From Chloroflexi bacterium RBG_13_51_18 (GTDB taxonomy: Bacteria > Chloroflexota > Dehalococcoidia > Dehalococcoidales > RBG-16-60-22), in contig MGMR01000017.1 in the NCBI GenBank assembly GCA_001796495.1, forward strand, positions 36,963-61,806: a DNA stretch of 24,844 nucleotides. Reading direction: 5' to 3'. This document shows positions 7,248 through 13,989 of this stretch, piece after piece (position 1 is the stretch's first letter; each line of letters starts with the position of its first letter). The notes beneath the pieces are model-generated. The model was not told where the DNA came from. It saw only the letters and a list, made by a program, of their open reading frames with translations, and ran no database searches. A program made the translations under genes and the position numbers.

Positions 7248-8233
7248 TACTTCCCCTTTATATCAACATAACATGAAATATAATGATCTTTATCCACAGC
7301 TCTTAACTCCGGCCAGGGTTCTTTTTCACATTTCCCTATCTTCTCCGTACATCTGGGGAGAAAAGCGCAGGTAGTCGGCATATTAATCAGGTTTGGAGGT
7401 AAACCATATATCGGGATTAGTTTCCGGGTCCCATGTCTCTCACCCAGCTTGGGTACACTATTCAAAAGCCCCACGGTATAAGGATGGCGTGGATGATTAA
7501 AAATATTTTCAGAAAGACCAGACTCTATAATACGCCCGGCGTACATAACATAAATTCTTTGTGCATAGCGAGCTACCACCCCCAGATTATGCGTCACGAT
7601 GACCAGAGAAGTATCTAGCCGCGTCACCAGGTCTTTCATAAGCTCCAGTAACTGGGCTTGTGTAGTCACATCTACAGCAGTAGTCGGTTCGTCGGCAAAT
7701 ATAATCGTCGGATTGCAGGATAATGCTATCGCTATCATCACCCTCTGCCGCATCCCACCACTGAATTGATGAGGATAGTCATCTACCCGTCTAGCGGCAT
7801 CTGGCACACCTACCATTCTTAAAAGCTCTATCGCTCGTTCCCTGGCAGAATGTTTATCCATATCCAGATGTAATTCCAGTGTCTCCGTCAGTTGCCGGGA
7901 AATCGTTAATACCGGGTTCAGAGAAGTCATCGGCTCCTGGAATATCATCGTAAGCTTGCTGCCCCGGATAGCTCTCATTTGAGGCCCGTTGGCCTCAAAT
8001 TTAAGAAGGTCTTTTCCTTCAAAAATAACCTTACCGCCTACAGTCTCTCCCGGGGGTGAAGGTATCAGACGCATTATCGAAAGTATACTTACCGATTTAC
8101 CACAGCCGCTCTCTCCAACCAGCCCTATAATTTCACCCTGGTTGACATGGAAAGACACCTTATCAGCGGCTTTCACCAGGCCGTATTCCGTGTGAAAATA
8201 GGTCTGTAAATCCTGTACATCCAGTAAAGCCAT
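7247..8233 (-). CDS. dppD: Peptide/nickel ABC transporter ATPase, DppD/OppD type
   Basis: A 328-residue ATPase with Walker A GESGCGKS (about residues 40-47), Q-loop FQEPMTSLNP, signature FSGGMRQRVMIAIAL, Walker B IIFADEPTTAVD (Val where Leu is more usual) and switch His in IVTHNLGVV. The C-terminus carries CAFLPRC-x6-C and a later Cys, a spacing that binds an iron-sulfur cluster in some DppD homologues. I chose ATG 8233 because GGCAGGT lies 7 bases upstream; an in-frame TTG at 8248 would add five residues but has no SD. It lies 29 bases after dppC and overlaps dppF by one base. Confidence 0.93.
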   Translation of the reverse strand: MALLDVQDLQTYFHTEYGLVKAADKVSFHVNQGEIIGLVGESGCGKSVSILSIMRLIPSPPGETVGGKVIFEGKDLLKFEANGPQMRAIRGSKLTMIFQEPMTSLNPVLTISRQLTETLELHLDMDKHSARERAIELLRMVGVPDAARRVDDYPHQFSGGMRQRVMIAIALSCNPTIIFADEPTTAVDVTTQAQLLELMKDLVTRLDTSLVIVTHNLGVVARYAQRIYVMYAGRIIESGLSENIFNHPRHPYTVGLLNSVPKLGERHGTRKLIPIYGLPPNLINMPTTCAFLPRCTEKIGKCEKEPWPELRAVDKDHYISCYVDIKGK

Positions 8234-8262
8234 ATTCTTACCTGCCAATTATTATTCTATCG

Positions 8263-9180
8263 CTAGATGACACCCCGTAACCTCGGGTCGATAGCATCCC
8301 TGATACCATCACCAACCATGTTAAAGCCGAATACAAGTAACATAATAGCAACACCAGGAAGCGTGGAAATTAGCGGGTTGGTCATTAAGAAACGCTGCCC
8401 GTCCATAACCATGCCTCCCCAGGAAGGTGTAGGAGCCTGGACGCCGATGCCAAGGAAACTTAAGCCGGCTTCACCCAGCACAACGCCGCCTATACCCATC
8501 GTTAACCCTACTATCAAAGGGGGAAAAGCGTTGGGGAATATCTGGGTCAGCATGATACGCCAGTTACTCATACCGATAGCGCGTCCGGCCAGAACATAAT
8601 CATTTTGTTTTACACTTAGCGCCATGCCGCACATCATACGGCACATGGGGGCGATGCCGCCAAAACTTAATGCAAACACAACAATCCAGATGCCCCCTCC
8701 TTTCATCATGCCGGCAATAAGCATCATCAGGATTATGGCGGGTAAAGCCATTAATACATCGGCCACCCTCATGATGACCGCGAATACCCAACCGCCGAAG
8801 TGCGCTGCCGCCAAGCCCATGAGTGCGCCTATTATGGCTGAAGAAAAGACCGCAGAAAAACCGATTATTAGAGATATTTGTGTCCCGTAAATAATACGGC
8901 TGAGTATATCTCTACCAAGCTGGTCAGTACCCAGCCAATGTTCGGTGGAAGGATTTTGCAGTCTACTAGGTAAGTCATTCTTGATAGGGTCGTAAGGGGC
9001 TATCAGAGGTGCAAAAATGGCTGCAAGAAAGATAATTACTACGATTATAAACCCTATGAGATATAATTTACGCCCGAAGAACACCCTTGAAAACCTGCGC
9101 CACTCACTGCGTCGTGGGGGTGCCGCCGTTATCCCCATAGCGTCAACACTTGGCGTTGAGCTTTCTGGTTTCTCCGCCAT
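8263..9180 (-). CDS. dppC: Peptide/nickel ABC transporter permease, DppC/OppC type
   Basis: A 305-residue inner-membrane permease. A hydrophilic N-terminus is followed by the first membrane helix (LYLIGFIIVVIIFLAAIFAP) and the DppC hallmark APYDPIKND...HWLGTDQLGRDILSRIIYGTQIS. Five further helices follow, with the ATPase-coupling EAA loop at GRAIGMSNWRIMLTQIFPNA and GEAGLSFLGIGVQAPTPSWG near the end. I chose ATG 9180 because AAGGAGG lies 6 bases upstream and overlaps the dppB stop. A longer frame starting at 9231 adds 17 residues lying inside dppB and lacks such a signal. Confidence 0.93.
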   Translation of the reverse strand: MAEKPESSTPSVDAMGITAAPPRRSEWRRFSRVFFGRKLYLIGFIIVVIIFLAAIFAPLIAPYDPIKNDLPSRLQNPSTEHWLGTDQLGRDILSRIIYGTQISLIIGFSAVFSSAIIGALMGLAAAHFGGWVFAVIMRVADVLMALPAIILMMLIAGMMKGGGIWIVVFALSFGGIAPMCRMMCGMALSVKQNDYVLAGRAIGMSNWRIMLTQIFPNAFPPLIVGLTMGIGGVVLGEAGLSFLGIGVQAPTPSWGGMVMDGQRFLMTNPLISTLPGVAIMLLVFGFNMVGDGIRDAIDPRLRGVI

Positions 9181-9190
9181 TTTGGCCTCC

Positions 9191-10159
9191 TTATGAAAAT
9201 CTGATCCTGGGGTCGAGCCAGCCCCAGGCAATATCGACTAATAGGTTGGAAAAGATAATGATACCGCCGAATATTAGAGCGCTTGCCTGAACTACCTGGT
9301 AGTCATACTCGAAAATAGCATTAACCATCAACCTGCCCATGCCGGGAATACTGAATACTGTCTCTATAAATACCGAACCGCCCAGAATCATGCCTAAAGT
9401 GCCGCCAAGGGCGGTGACCACCGGAATCATCGCGTTTTTAAGCTGGTGTCTTATTACAATTACCCTCTCACGTAAACCTTTAGCCCAGGCAGTACGAACA
9501 TAGTCTGTCCTCATGACCTCAAGCATGCAAGACCGGGTCAGACGGGCCATACCGGCGATACCTCCTAATGCTACGGCTGAGATTGGTAACACCACATAAG
9601 TACAACTTTTCCAAAAGTCATCCCACGGCGCAACCCATCCGTACATAGGGAACCAGCCCAGCTTGTAAGCAAAAACATAAATCAATATGATTCCCAGCCA
9701 GAAAACCGGCACCGTCATCCCAATGTTTGCGATCGTAGTAAGGGTGTTATCCATCCAGGTTCCGCGTCTCAAGGCGCAGTAAATTCCAACAAGTATCCCT
9801 CCGAACGTACCGACTATAAACATCAGAAAGCCGATATATGCCGTTCTTGGTAATACATCGGCAATAAGTTTACTTATCGGTTGTCCGACCCCTATTGATT
9901 GGCCTAGATCGCCCCTTAAAATCTTGGATATCCAGTCCCAATACTGTACTGGTATGGGCTTGTCTAAACCGAATTCCTTTAATAAAGCCTCATGCTGTTC
10001 GGGGCTCATTATATTCTGTTGTCCGGTGCCGGAGAAATTGGCCATATATCTCATCAGAGGGTCTCCCGGTAACAAGCGAACGAGCAAGAATACCAACATG
10101 GTTACCAGTATGAGGATCATTAAACCGATGATGATCCGGCGAATAATATAGGCTGTCAT
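9191..10159 (-). CDS. dppB: Peptide/nickel ABC transporter permease, DppB/OppB type
   Basis: A 322-residue inner-membrane permease and the first gene of the operon. It begins with the characteristic MTAYIIRRIIIGL helix and LVRLLPGDPL. It then has six membrane segments, the EAA coupling loop (RTAWAKGLRERVIVIRHQLKNA) and the family ending FSNLLVDIAWGWLDPRIRF. SD GGGAG is 7 bases before the ATG. DppB and DppC form the translocation pore, DppD and DppF drive it, and the receptor encoded at 4459-6153 probably delivers the solute. The solute is unknown. Confidence 0.94.
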   Translation of the reverse strand: MTAYIIRRIIIGLMILILVTMLVFLLVRLLPGDPLMRYMANFSGTGQQNIMSPEQHEALLKEFGLDKPIPVQYWDWISKILRGDLGQSIGVGQPISKLIADVLPRTAYIGFLMFIVGTFGGILVGIYCALRRGTWMDNTLTTIANIGMTVPVFWLGIILIYVFAYKLGWFPMYGWVAPWDDFWKSCTYVVLPISAVALGGIAGMARLTRSCMLEVMRTDYVRTAWAKGLRERVIVIRHQLKNAMIPVVTALGGTLGMILGGSVFIETVFSIPGMGRLMVNAIFEYDYQVVQASALIFGGIIIFSNLLVDIAWGWLDPRIRFS

Positions 10160-10199
10160 GTTTATTCTCCCTTAGCTTGTGTTCAAAACGTCATTTCAA

Positions 10200-10228
10200 G
10201 GTATAGTCAAGTACTACTAAAAGGTTAA
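10200..10228 (-). promoter_or_regulatory. Possible dpp operon promoter
   Basis: On the minus strand TTAACC (10228-10223), 17 bases and TATACC (10205-10200) give a start near 10193, about 34 bases before dppB. Each box matches only four of six consensus bases. An alternative -35 (TTGACT, 10210-10205) has a poorer -10. Confidence 0.35.
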
Positions 10229-10599
10229 TTAATTCTTTCCCTTGATTCCGGTAACGACGGCCTAAATTTTTGAGCTTTTATCAGTCTAAACAAAAATATC
10301 AGCTCCACTATATTACATCAGAGCAACGGCCATTACTTACAATTTTCCCAGTGAGACCCATGGAAATGATTACCATGATTTTCGCAGAGTTTAGCATTTA
10401 TTTCAAATAATGTCAAACGCACCTAAACCGGTATGATATTTGCACATTTAAAATTGTGCCATTTAACTCATATATACCCGGGCGATAACGCCTATACCTG
10501 ACCATCCGAGATAATTACAGGAATCATTATTGTCTTTCAACTGTCAACACAATAGGCATATAACCCGAGCCTGTCTATCGCCCTGCCAAGCCGTTTTCT

Positions 10600-10613
10600 T
10601 TCTCTATAGAGAA
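10600..10613. repeat. 14-base perfect palindrome TTCTCTATAGAGAA
   Basis: A perfect dyad 39 bases upstream of the response-regulator -35. It may be a regulator-binding site; the cognate protein is unknown. Confidence 0.4.
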
Positions 10614-10628
10614 TAATTTAGATTCAGG

Positions 10629-10669
10629 AGATATGTCATTTGTCATAATACTTGACAAATGACATATCT
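10629..10669. promoter_or_regulatory. 17-base perfect inverted repeat, probable operator
   Basis: The arms AGATATGTCATTTGTCA (10629-10645) and TGACAAATGACATATCT (10653-10669) are exact reverse complements around a 7-base centre. Each arm also contains TGACA twice (TGACAAATGACA). The right arm covers most of the -35 of the downstream promoter, so a bound dimer would control transcription of the response regulator. No T-run follows, so it is not an intrinsic terminator. Confidence 0.65.
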
Positions 10670-10680
10670 AGGAGTATCAT
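10652..10680 (+). promoter_or_regulatory. Promoter of the response-regulator gene
   Basis: TTGACA (10652-10657), 17-base spacer, TATCAT (10675-10680). The start near 10687 gives a leader of about 60 bases. The -35 lies in the right arm of the inverted repeat. Confidence 0.75.
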
Positions 10681-10746
10681 CAGGTGTTACAAGAATAAAT
10701 ATCGAAAAGAGTTCTCGTCAGCCTTGGAATAGCGGGTGCATTCACC

Positions 10747-11154
10747 ATGGCAAAGAGATACGTAACACCTACAGTACTACTTATTGAGGATGAACGCGAT
10801 ATCCAGCATTTTATCTGCCGCGTTTTGGAACTCGAAGGCTATCGTGTGATAAAAACATGTGAAGGCAATACCGGGCTGGATATGCTCGTCAGTAATTCCG
10901 TCGACCTCGTTCTGCTCGACCTGTGCCTGCCTGACCTGGATGGCTTCTCGGTACTGCGTGAAATAAAAAATTCTCCTGAATTCTCCCCGATACCCGTCGT
11001 CGTGATAACTGCCGTCGCCGGTTCTGCCCAGCGCCAGAAAAGCGCTCGACTGGGTGCTGTCAGGCACCTTGTTAAACCCTTGAGCGCCCACAGGTTATAC
11101 AAGACCATCTCTACAGTACTGGAAAAAGAAAACGGACCTATAATTTCCTGCTGA
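10747..11154 (+). CDS. Stand-alone response regulator receiver (CheY-like)
   Basis: A 135-residue protein that is a receiver domain only. The acidic pocket is Glu14-Asp15, the phospho-acceptor is Asp58 in LVLLDLCLPDLDG, the switch Thr is Thr88 in VVVITA, and the conserved Lys is Lys110 in HLVKPLS. There is no output domain, so it must act through partner proteins, as CheY- or Spo0F-like regulators do. No histidine kinase is nearby. The start lacks a good SD; ATG 10747 is the only sensible one for a complete first strand. Transcription is probably controlled through the inverted repeat upstream. It converges with the DUF951 gene, 23 bases away. Confidence 0.9.
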   Translation: MAKRYVTPTVLLIEDERDIQHFICRVLELEGYRVIKTCEGNTGLDMLVSNSVDLVLLDLCLPDLDGFSVLREIKNSPEFSPIPVVVITAVAGSAQRQKSARLGAVRHLVKPLSAHRLYKTISTVLEKENGPIISC

Positions 11155-11177
11155 AGAATATATATAGTAAGTAGAAA

Positions 11178-11390
11178 CTAATCCTGCCCCACGCTTCCTT
11201 CTTCGCCCCTCTTTACAAACCCCTTTACCCTGCGCTCGAAAACACTCCTCGGCAGCAGGACACGCCGTTCGCATGTGGTGCACTTTATCCCGATATCAGC
11301 CCCTACCCTCACCACCTGCCAGTCATAGCCTCCGCAGGGATGTTTTTTCTTGAGTGTTACGATATCTCCGGGATTTATCTCCAGGGCCAT
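11178..11390 (-). CDS. DUF951 family small protein
   Basis: A 70-residue protein with the DUF951 pattern: GDIVTLKKKHPCGGYDWQVV, then RVGADIGIKCTTCERRVLLPR. Cys19, Cys37 and Cys40 are the conserved cysteines and could bind metal. The function of the family is not established. The frame continues upstream into pyrF, but the family begins at the Met encoded at 11390, which I chose. It follows pyrF by 25 bases on the same strand and is probably cotranscribed. Confidence 0.85.
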   Translation of the reverse strand: MALEINPGDIVTLKKKHPCGGYDWQVVRVGADIGIKCTTCERRVLLPRSVFERRVKGFVKRGEEGSVGQD

Positions 11391-11415
11391 TTTTGGTCTT
11401 CTATCTTGTTTTTCT

Positions 11416-12222
11416 CTAAAGGTACTTGTTAATGCTGTCCCGCAGCTCCCGCGCGGCTTTACCAGCCGCCTCTGCAAAGTCTCTGCCTCTGGATGCATAA
11501 AGAATCTGCCGCGATGAGTTTATAATAGTCTTGGTTTTTTCTCTATCCACTCCGTATTTAACCGTCTGCTCAATACCGCCACCTTGCGCCCCTACTCCCG
11601 GTATCAGCAGCGGCATTTGCGGATATCGTTCACGTATCAACTTCAGTTCTTCAGGATATGTCGCCCCTACTACCAGCCCCAGATTGCCGTGTTTGTTCCA
11701 CCCATCGACCTTCTCGGCGACGACCTCAAAGAGCATTTTTTTAACGTCGCCCTCTTTCCCCACGTAAAGCGACTGAAAGTCCGCCGCTCCTTTATTGGAG
11801 GTACGGCAAAGTATGAAAACGCCCCGGTCGCGGTACTCTATAAAAGGCTCCAGTGAATCGTAGCCGAGGTACGGACTGGCCGTCATCGCGTCGAATTTAT
11901 AGTAATCGAAAAGGCTCCTCGCGTAGGCTTTCACCGTATTCCCGATATCCCCCCGCTTGGCATCGATGATTACCGGGATATCCTTTGGTATATAGTCCCT
12001 GGTTTTTTTTAGAGCTTCCAGACCTTCATTACCCATTGCCTCGTAGAAAGCTATGTTGGGCTTGTAGGCGCACACCAGGTCGGCGGTAGCATCGATAATC
12101 GCTTTATTGAATTCAAAAACCCCGGTTTTCTCCGGCATCAGTGCCGGTTCCGGGTCCAGCCCTACGCACAGCAGGCTGCGGTTCTTTTGGCTGGCTTTGG
12201 CCAGTTTGCTGATGAAATCCAT
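11416..12222 (-). CDS. pyrF: Orotidine 5'-phosphate decarboxylase, type 2
   Basis: A 268-residue cytoplasmic TIM barrel that converts orotidine monophosphate to UMP, the last step of UMP synthesis. The catalytic motif VIIDAKRGDIGNT holds Asp87, Lys89 and Asp92. The N-terminus SLLCVGLDPEP and the phosphate loop region LLIPGVGAQGG fit the longer group seen in actinobacteria and Chloroflexota. No other pyrimidine gene is adjacent. It lies 71 bases downstream of a SWIM-domain gene and upstream of DUF951 on the same strand, so an attenuator ahead of the SWIM gene could also act on it. Confidence 0.95.
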   Translation of the reverse strand: MDFISKLAKASQKNRSLLCVGLDPEPALMPEKTGVFEFNKAIIDATADLVCAYKPNIAFYEAMGNEGLEALKKTRDYIPKDIPVIIDAKRGDIGNTVKAYARSLFDYYKFDAMTASPYLGYDSLEPFIEYRDRGVFILCRTSNKGAADFQSLYVGKEGDVKKMLFEVVAEKVDGWNKHGNLGLVVGATYPEELKLIRERYPQMPLLIPGVGAQGGGIEQTVKYGVDREKTKTIINSSRQILYASRGRDFAEAAGKAARELRDSINKYL

Positions 12223-12293
12223 CTTTTTAGTCAGGCTCCTGTACTAGATGTTTTTAGACGCAATAATCCCTTAGAGACAAAATAACCTGTGAA

Positions 12294-12569
12294 TTAGACC
12301 TCTTTAAGACCGGCAGCATCTAACTGCGCTGTGCGAGCTTCCAACGGCAGCATATTATCCAGGATTTTTTCCATGGCCATAGTATGACAGCACAGCCCCC
12401 ATTTGGAGAAAAAACTGCAGGTGCAGCGCCACTTGCCGTCTTTAAAATTAACATCGTAGTCGCTGTTCTCACCGTGGAATTTTACTGTAAGTTCCTGGAA
12501 GGTAACCCGGTCTGTTTCTTGCGCGTAGCGTTTGGCTTTTTCTATTTTACCAATTAGACTCGACTGCAT
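12294..12569 (-). CDS. Small SWIM-type zinc-finger protein
   Basis: A 91-residue protein that is almost only a SWIM finger. Residues 23-47 form the leading beta strands, then Cys49-x-Cys51, eight residues, and Cys60-x-His62 supply the four zinc ligands. SWIM domains bind DNA or proteins and usually occur inside larger proteins such as helicases or transposases; here no partner domain exists and the frame is complete. The start has a very strong SD (AAGGAGGTAAC, 7 bases before the ATG). It is first in a minus-strand run with pyrF and DUF951, and an attenuator-like hairpin lies just upstream. Its role is unknown. Confidence 0.82.
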   Translation of the reverse strand: MQSSLIGKIEKAKRYAQETDRVTFQELTVKFHGENSDYDVNFKDGKWRCTCSFFSKWGLCCHTMAMEKILDNMLPLEARTAQLDAAGLKEV

Positions 12570-12588
12570 TATGTTACCTCCTTAAATT

Positions 12589-12622
12589 AAAAAAACACTG
12601 GTCTTTTCAGGTCCAGCGTTTT
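12589..12622 (-). terminator. Attenuator-like intrinsic terminator in the SWIM-gene leader
   Basis: Read on the minus strand, AAAACGCTGG (12622-12613) pairs with CCAGTGTTTT (12601-12592), including one G-U pair, around an 11-base loop. It is followed by a run of seven T (12595-12589). It ends 19 bases before the SWIM start codon. The upstream gene is on the other strand, so it does not end a visible gene. It is either a leader attenuator or the end of a short untranslated RNA. Confidence 0.7.
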
Positions 12623-12810
12623 AATGTTCTGTCTATAAATCGCTTTTATTCTGTGGATATGGTTCATATTCTACCCTTCATATGCTTTTAAATTCTACTC
12701 TTTTTCTCCCGGAAAGTCCAGAAATATTTTAAAATAATATGCTAGCATCCAAACCACAATTTGTTTGTATCCGTATGATGTCCATACCACCGGCAATACC
12801 GCATAATACT

Positions 12811-12839
12811 TTGACATCTGGCCCCGCTGATTCTATAAT
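12811..12839 (+). promoter_or_regulatory. Consensus promoter of the phosphofructokinase gene
   Basis: TTGACA (12811-12816), exactly 17 bases, TATAAT (12834-12839): a full match to the housekeeping sigma consensus. The expected start near 12846 leaves a leader of only about 9 bases before ATG 12855, with no proper SD. Confidence 0.88.
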
Positions 12840-12854
12840 TTCTTTTGAAGCAAT

Positions 12855-13970
12855 ATGAAAAAAAGCCGCATCGGTGTCCTTACCGGCGGCGGTGACTGCG
12901 CCGGCCTAAACCCCGCCCTTAAATGGGTGGTCAAGACCGCTATGGATGAACGCCTTGAGTCGGAAAGAGGCGTCCGCTATGAAGTCCTCGGCATTCATGA
13001 CGGGTGGAAAGGACTCGTTGACGTTGACCCCTCCACCTGGGACCGTACCGGCAGTATTACCCCCCTTGACCCCGATATCGTCAGGACATGGGATAGGTAC
13101 GGCGGCACTATGCTGGGCACGTCTCGCTTCAGCCCCTACGACCCTAAAAACGAATGCTCCCAACTCGTTATCGAAAATATTCAAAAACTGGGACTGGAAG
13201 CTGTAATCGTTATGGGCGGAGACGGCACGCTGGCTATTGCCGCCCGTTTCGCCAAAGAAGGCATCAACGTCATCGGCATTCCCAAAACTATTGATAAAGA
13301 CCTCCCGGAAACAGACTACACGCTGGGATTCGAGACCGCCCTTAACGTTATCGTTGAAGAAGTCGACCGCCTGCGGACTACCGCCGGCTCTCATAAAAGG
13401 ATTTTCGTTGTGGAAACGATGGGCAGGAACGCCGGCTGGCTGGCTTTAGAAGGCGGCGAGGCTTGCGGAGCCTATATCATACTCATACCCGAATGTGATT
13501 TCTCTTTCGAACGCGTCAACGAACTGGTCATGGAAGGCAGAAGGTCCGGCACCCGGTACGAAATTATCATCGTCGCTGAAGGCGCCAAGCCTGTCGGTGG
13601 CACGGAAATCGTTAAAAAAGAAGAGACCGATAGCTTTGGCCGTAAAACCCTCGGCGGCGTCGGCGAACTCATAGCGCAGGAAATCGAAAAGGGCACCGGA
13701 CTCGAGACCCGTAGCGTCGAGCTTAGCCATCTCCAGCGCGGCGGCGCCCCCTGCGCTTACGATAGGCGCATGGGACGCTATTTTGGAATCGCCGCCGTCG
13801 ACCTTGTAGTTAGCCATCGCTACGGCCACATGGTATGCTTTAAGAACGGTAAAATCGACTTTGTTCGGCTGGAGGATATCTACGGGAAGCTAAATCTCGT
13901 CGATCCAAAAACACAGTATGACGCTGATAGGTACAACGGGCGCCGCACCATTCTGAATCGCGGCAAATAA
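12855..13970 (+). CDS. pfkA: 6-phosphofructokinase, phosphofructokinase family (ATP or PPi donor unclear)
   Basis: A 371-residue glycolytic enzyme that phosphorylates fructose 6-phosphate. The N-terminus GVLTGGGDCAGLNP is the nucleotide or pyrophosphate loop. GGDGT (121-125) has Gly124, typical of ATP enzymes, while PKTIDKD (143-149) has Lys144, typical of PPi enzymes; the usual Asn of TIDND is Lys148. MGRNAGW near residue 200 and the LSHLQRGG substrate segment are present. This mixed pair places it in the clade sometimes called group III, where the donor cannot be predicted. It is 19 bases upstream of a class II aldolase in an evident two-gene operon. Confidence 0.92.
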   Translation: MKKSRIGVLTGGGDCAGLNPALKWVVKTAMDERLESERGVRYEVLGIHDGWKGLVDVDPSTWDRTGSITPLDPDIVRTWDRYGGTMLGTSRFSPYDPKNECSQLVIENIQKLGLEAVIVMGGDGTLAIAARFAKEGINVIGIPKTIDKDLPETDYTLGFETALNVIVEEVDRLRTTAGSHKRIFVVETMGRNAGWLALEGGEACGAYIILIPECDFSFERVNELVMEGRRSGTRYEIIIVAEGAKPVGGTEIVKKEETDSFGRKTLGGVGELIAQEIEKGTGLETRSVELSHLQRGGAPCAYDRRMGRYFGIAAVDLVVSHRYGHMVCFKNGKIDFVRLEDIYGKLNLVDPKTQYDADRYNGRRTILNRGK

Positions 13971-13989
13971 ACAGATGGAGATTAATAAT

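Larger units (their letters stand above)
10160..10746. other. 587-base divergent intergenic region
   Basis: Separates dppB (-) from the response-regulator gene (+). I found no gene in it. The dpp-proximal end has a weak minus promoter. The stretch 10230-10595 is AT-rich without a recognisable element. The right end holds a 14-base palindrome, a 17-base perfect inverted repeat and a good plus-strand promoter, listed separately. Confidence 0.6.

Noticed and set aside
10653..10669. The 17-bp inverted repeat as an intrinsic terminator for the dpp side
   Set aside because: No T-run follows on either strand, and the right arm forms the -35 of a good promoter.
11391..11498. N-terminal extension of the DUF951 frame into pyrF
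   Set aside because: The extra 36 codons lie inside pyrF in another frame and do not look like the DUF951 family, which starts at the Met encoded at 11390.
12602..12625. T-box or PyrR-type signal near the attenuator
   Set aside because: GCTGGACCTG is superficially like a T-box core but lacks the conserved sequence, and no specifier stem was recognised.
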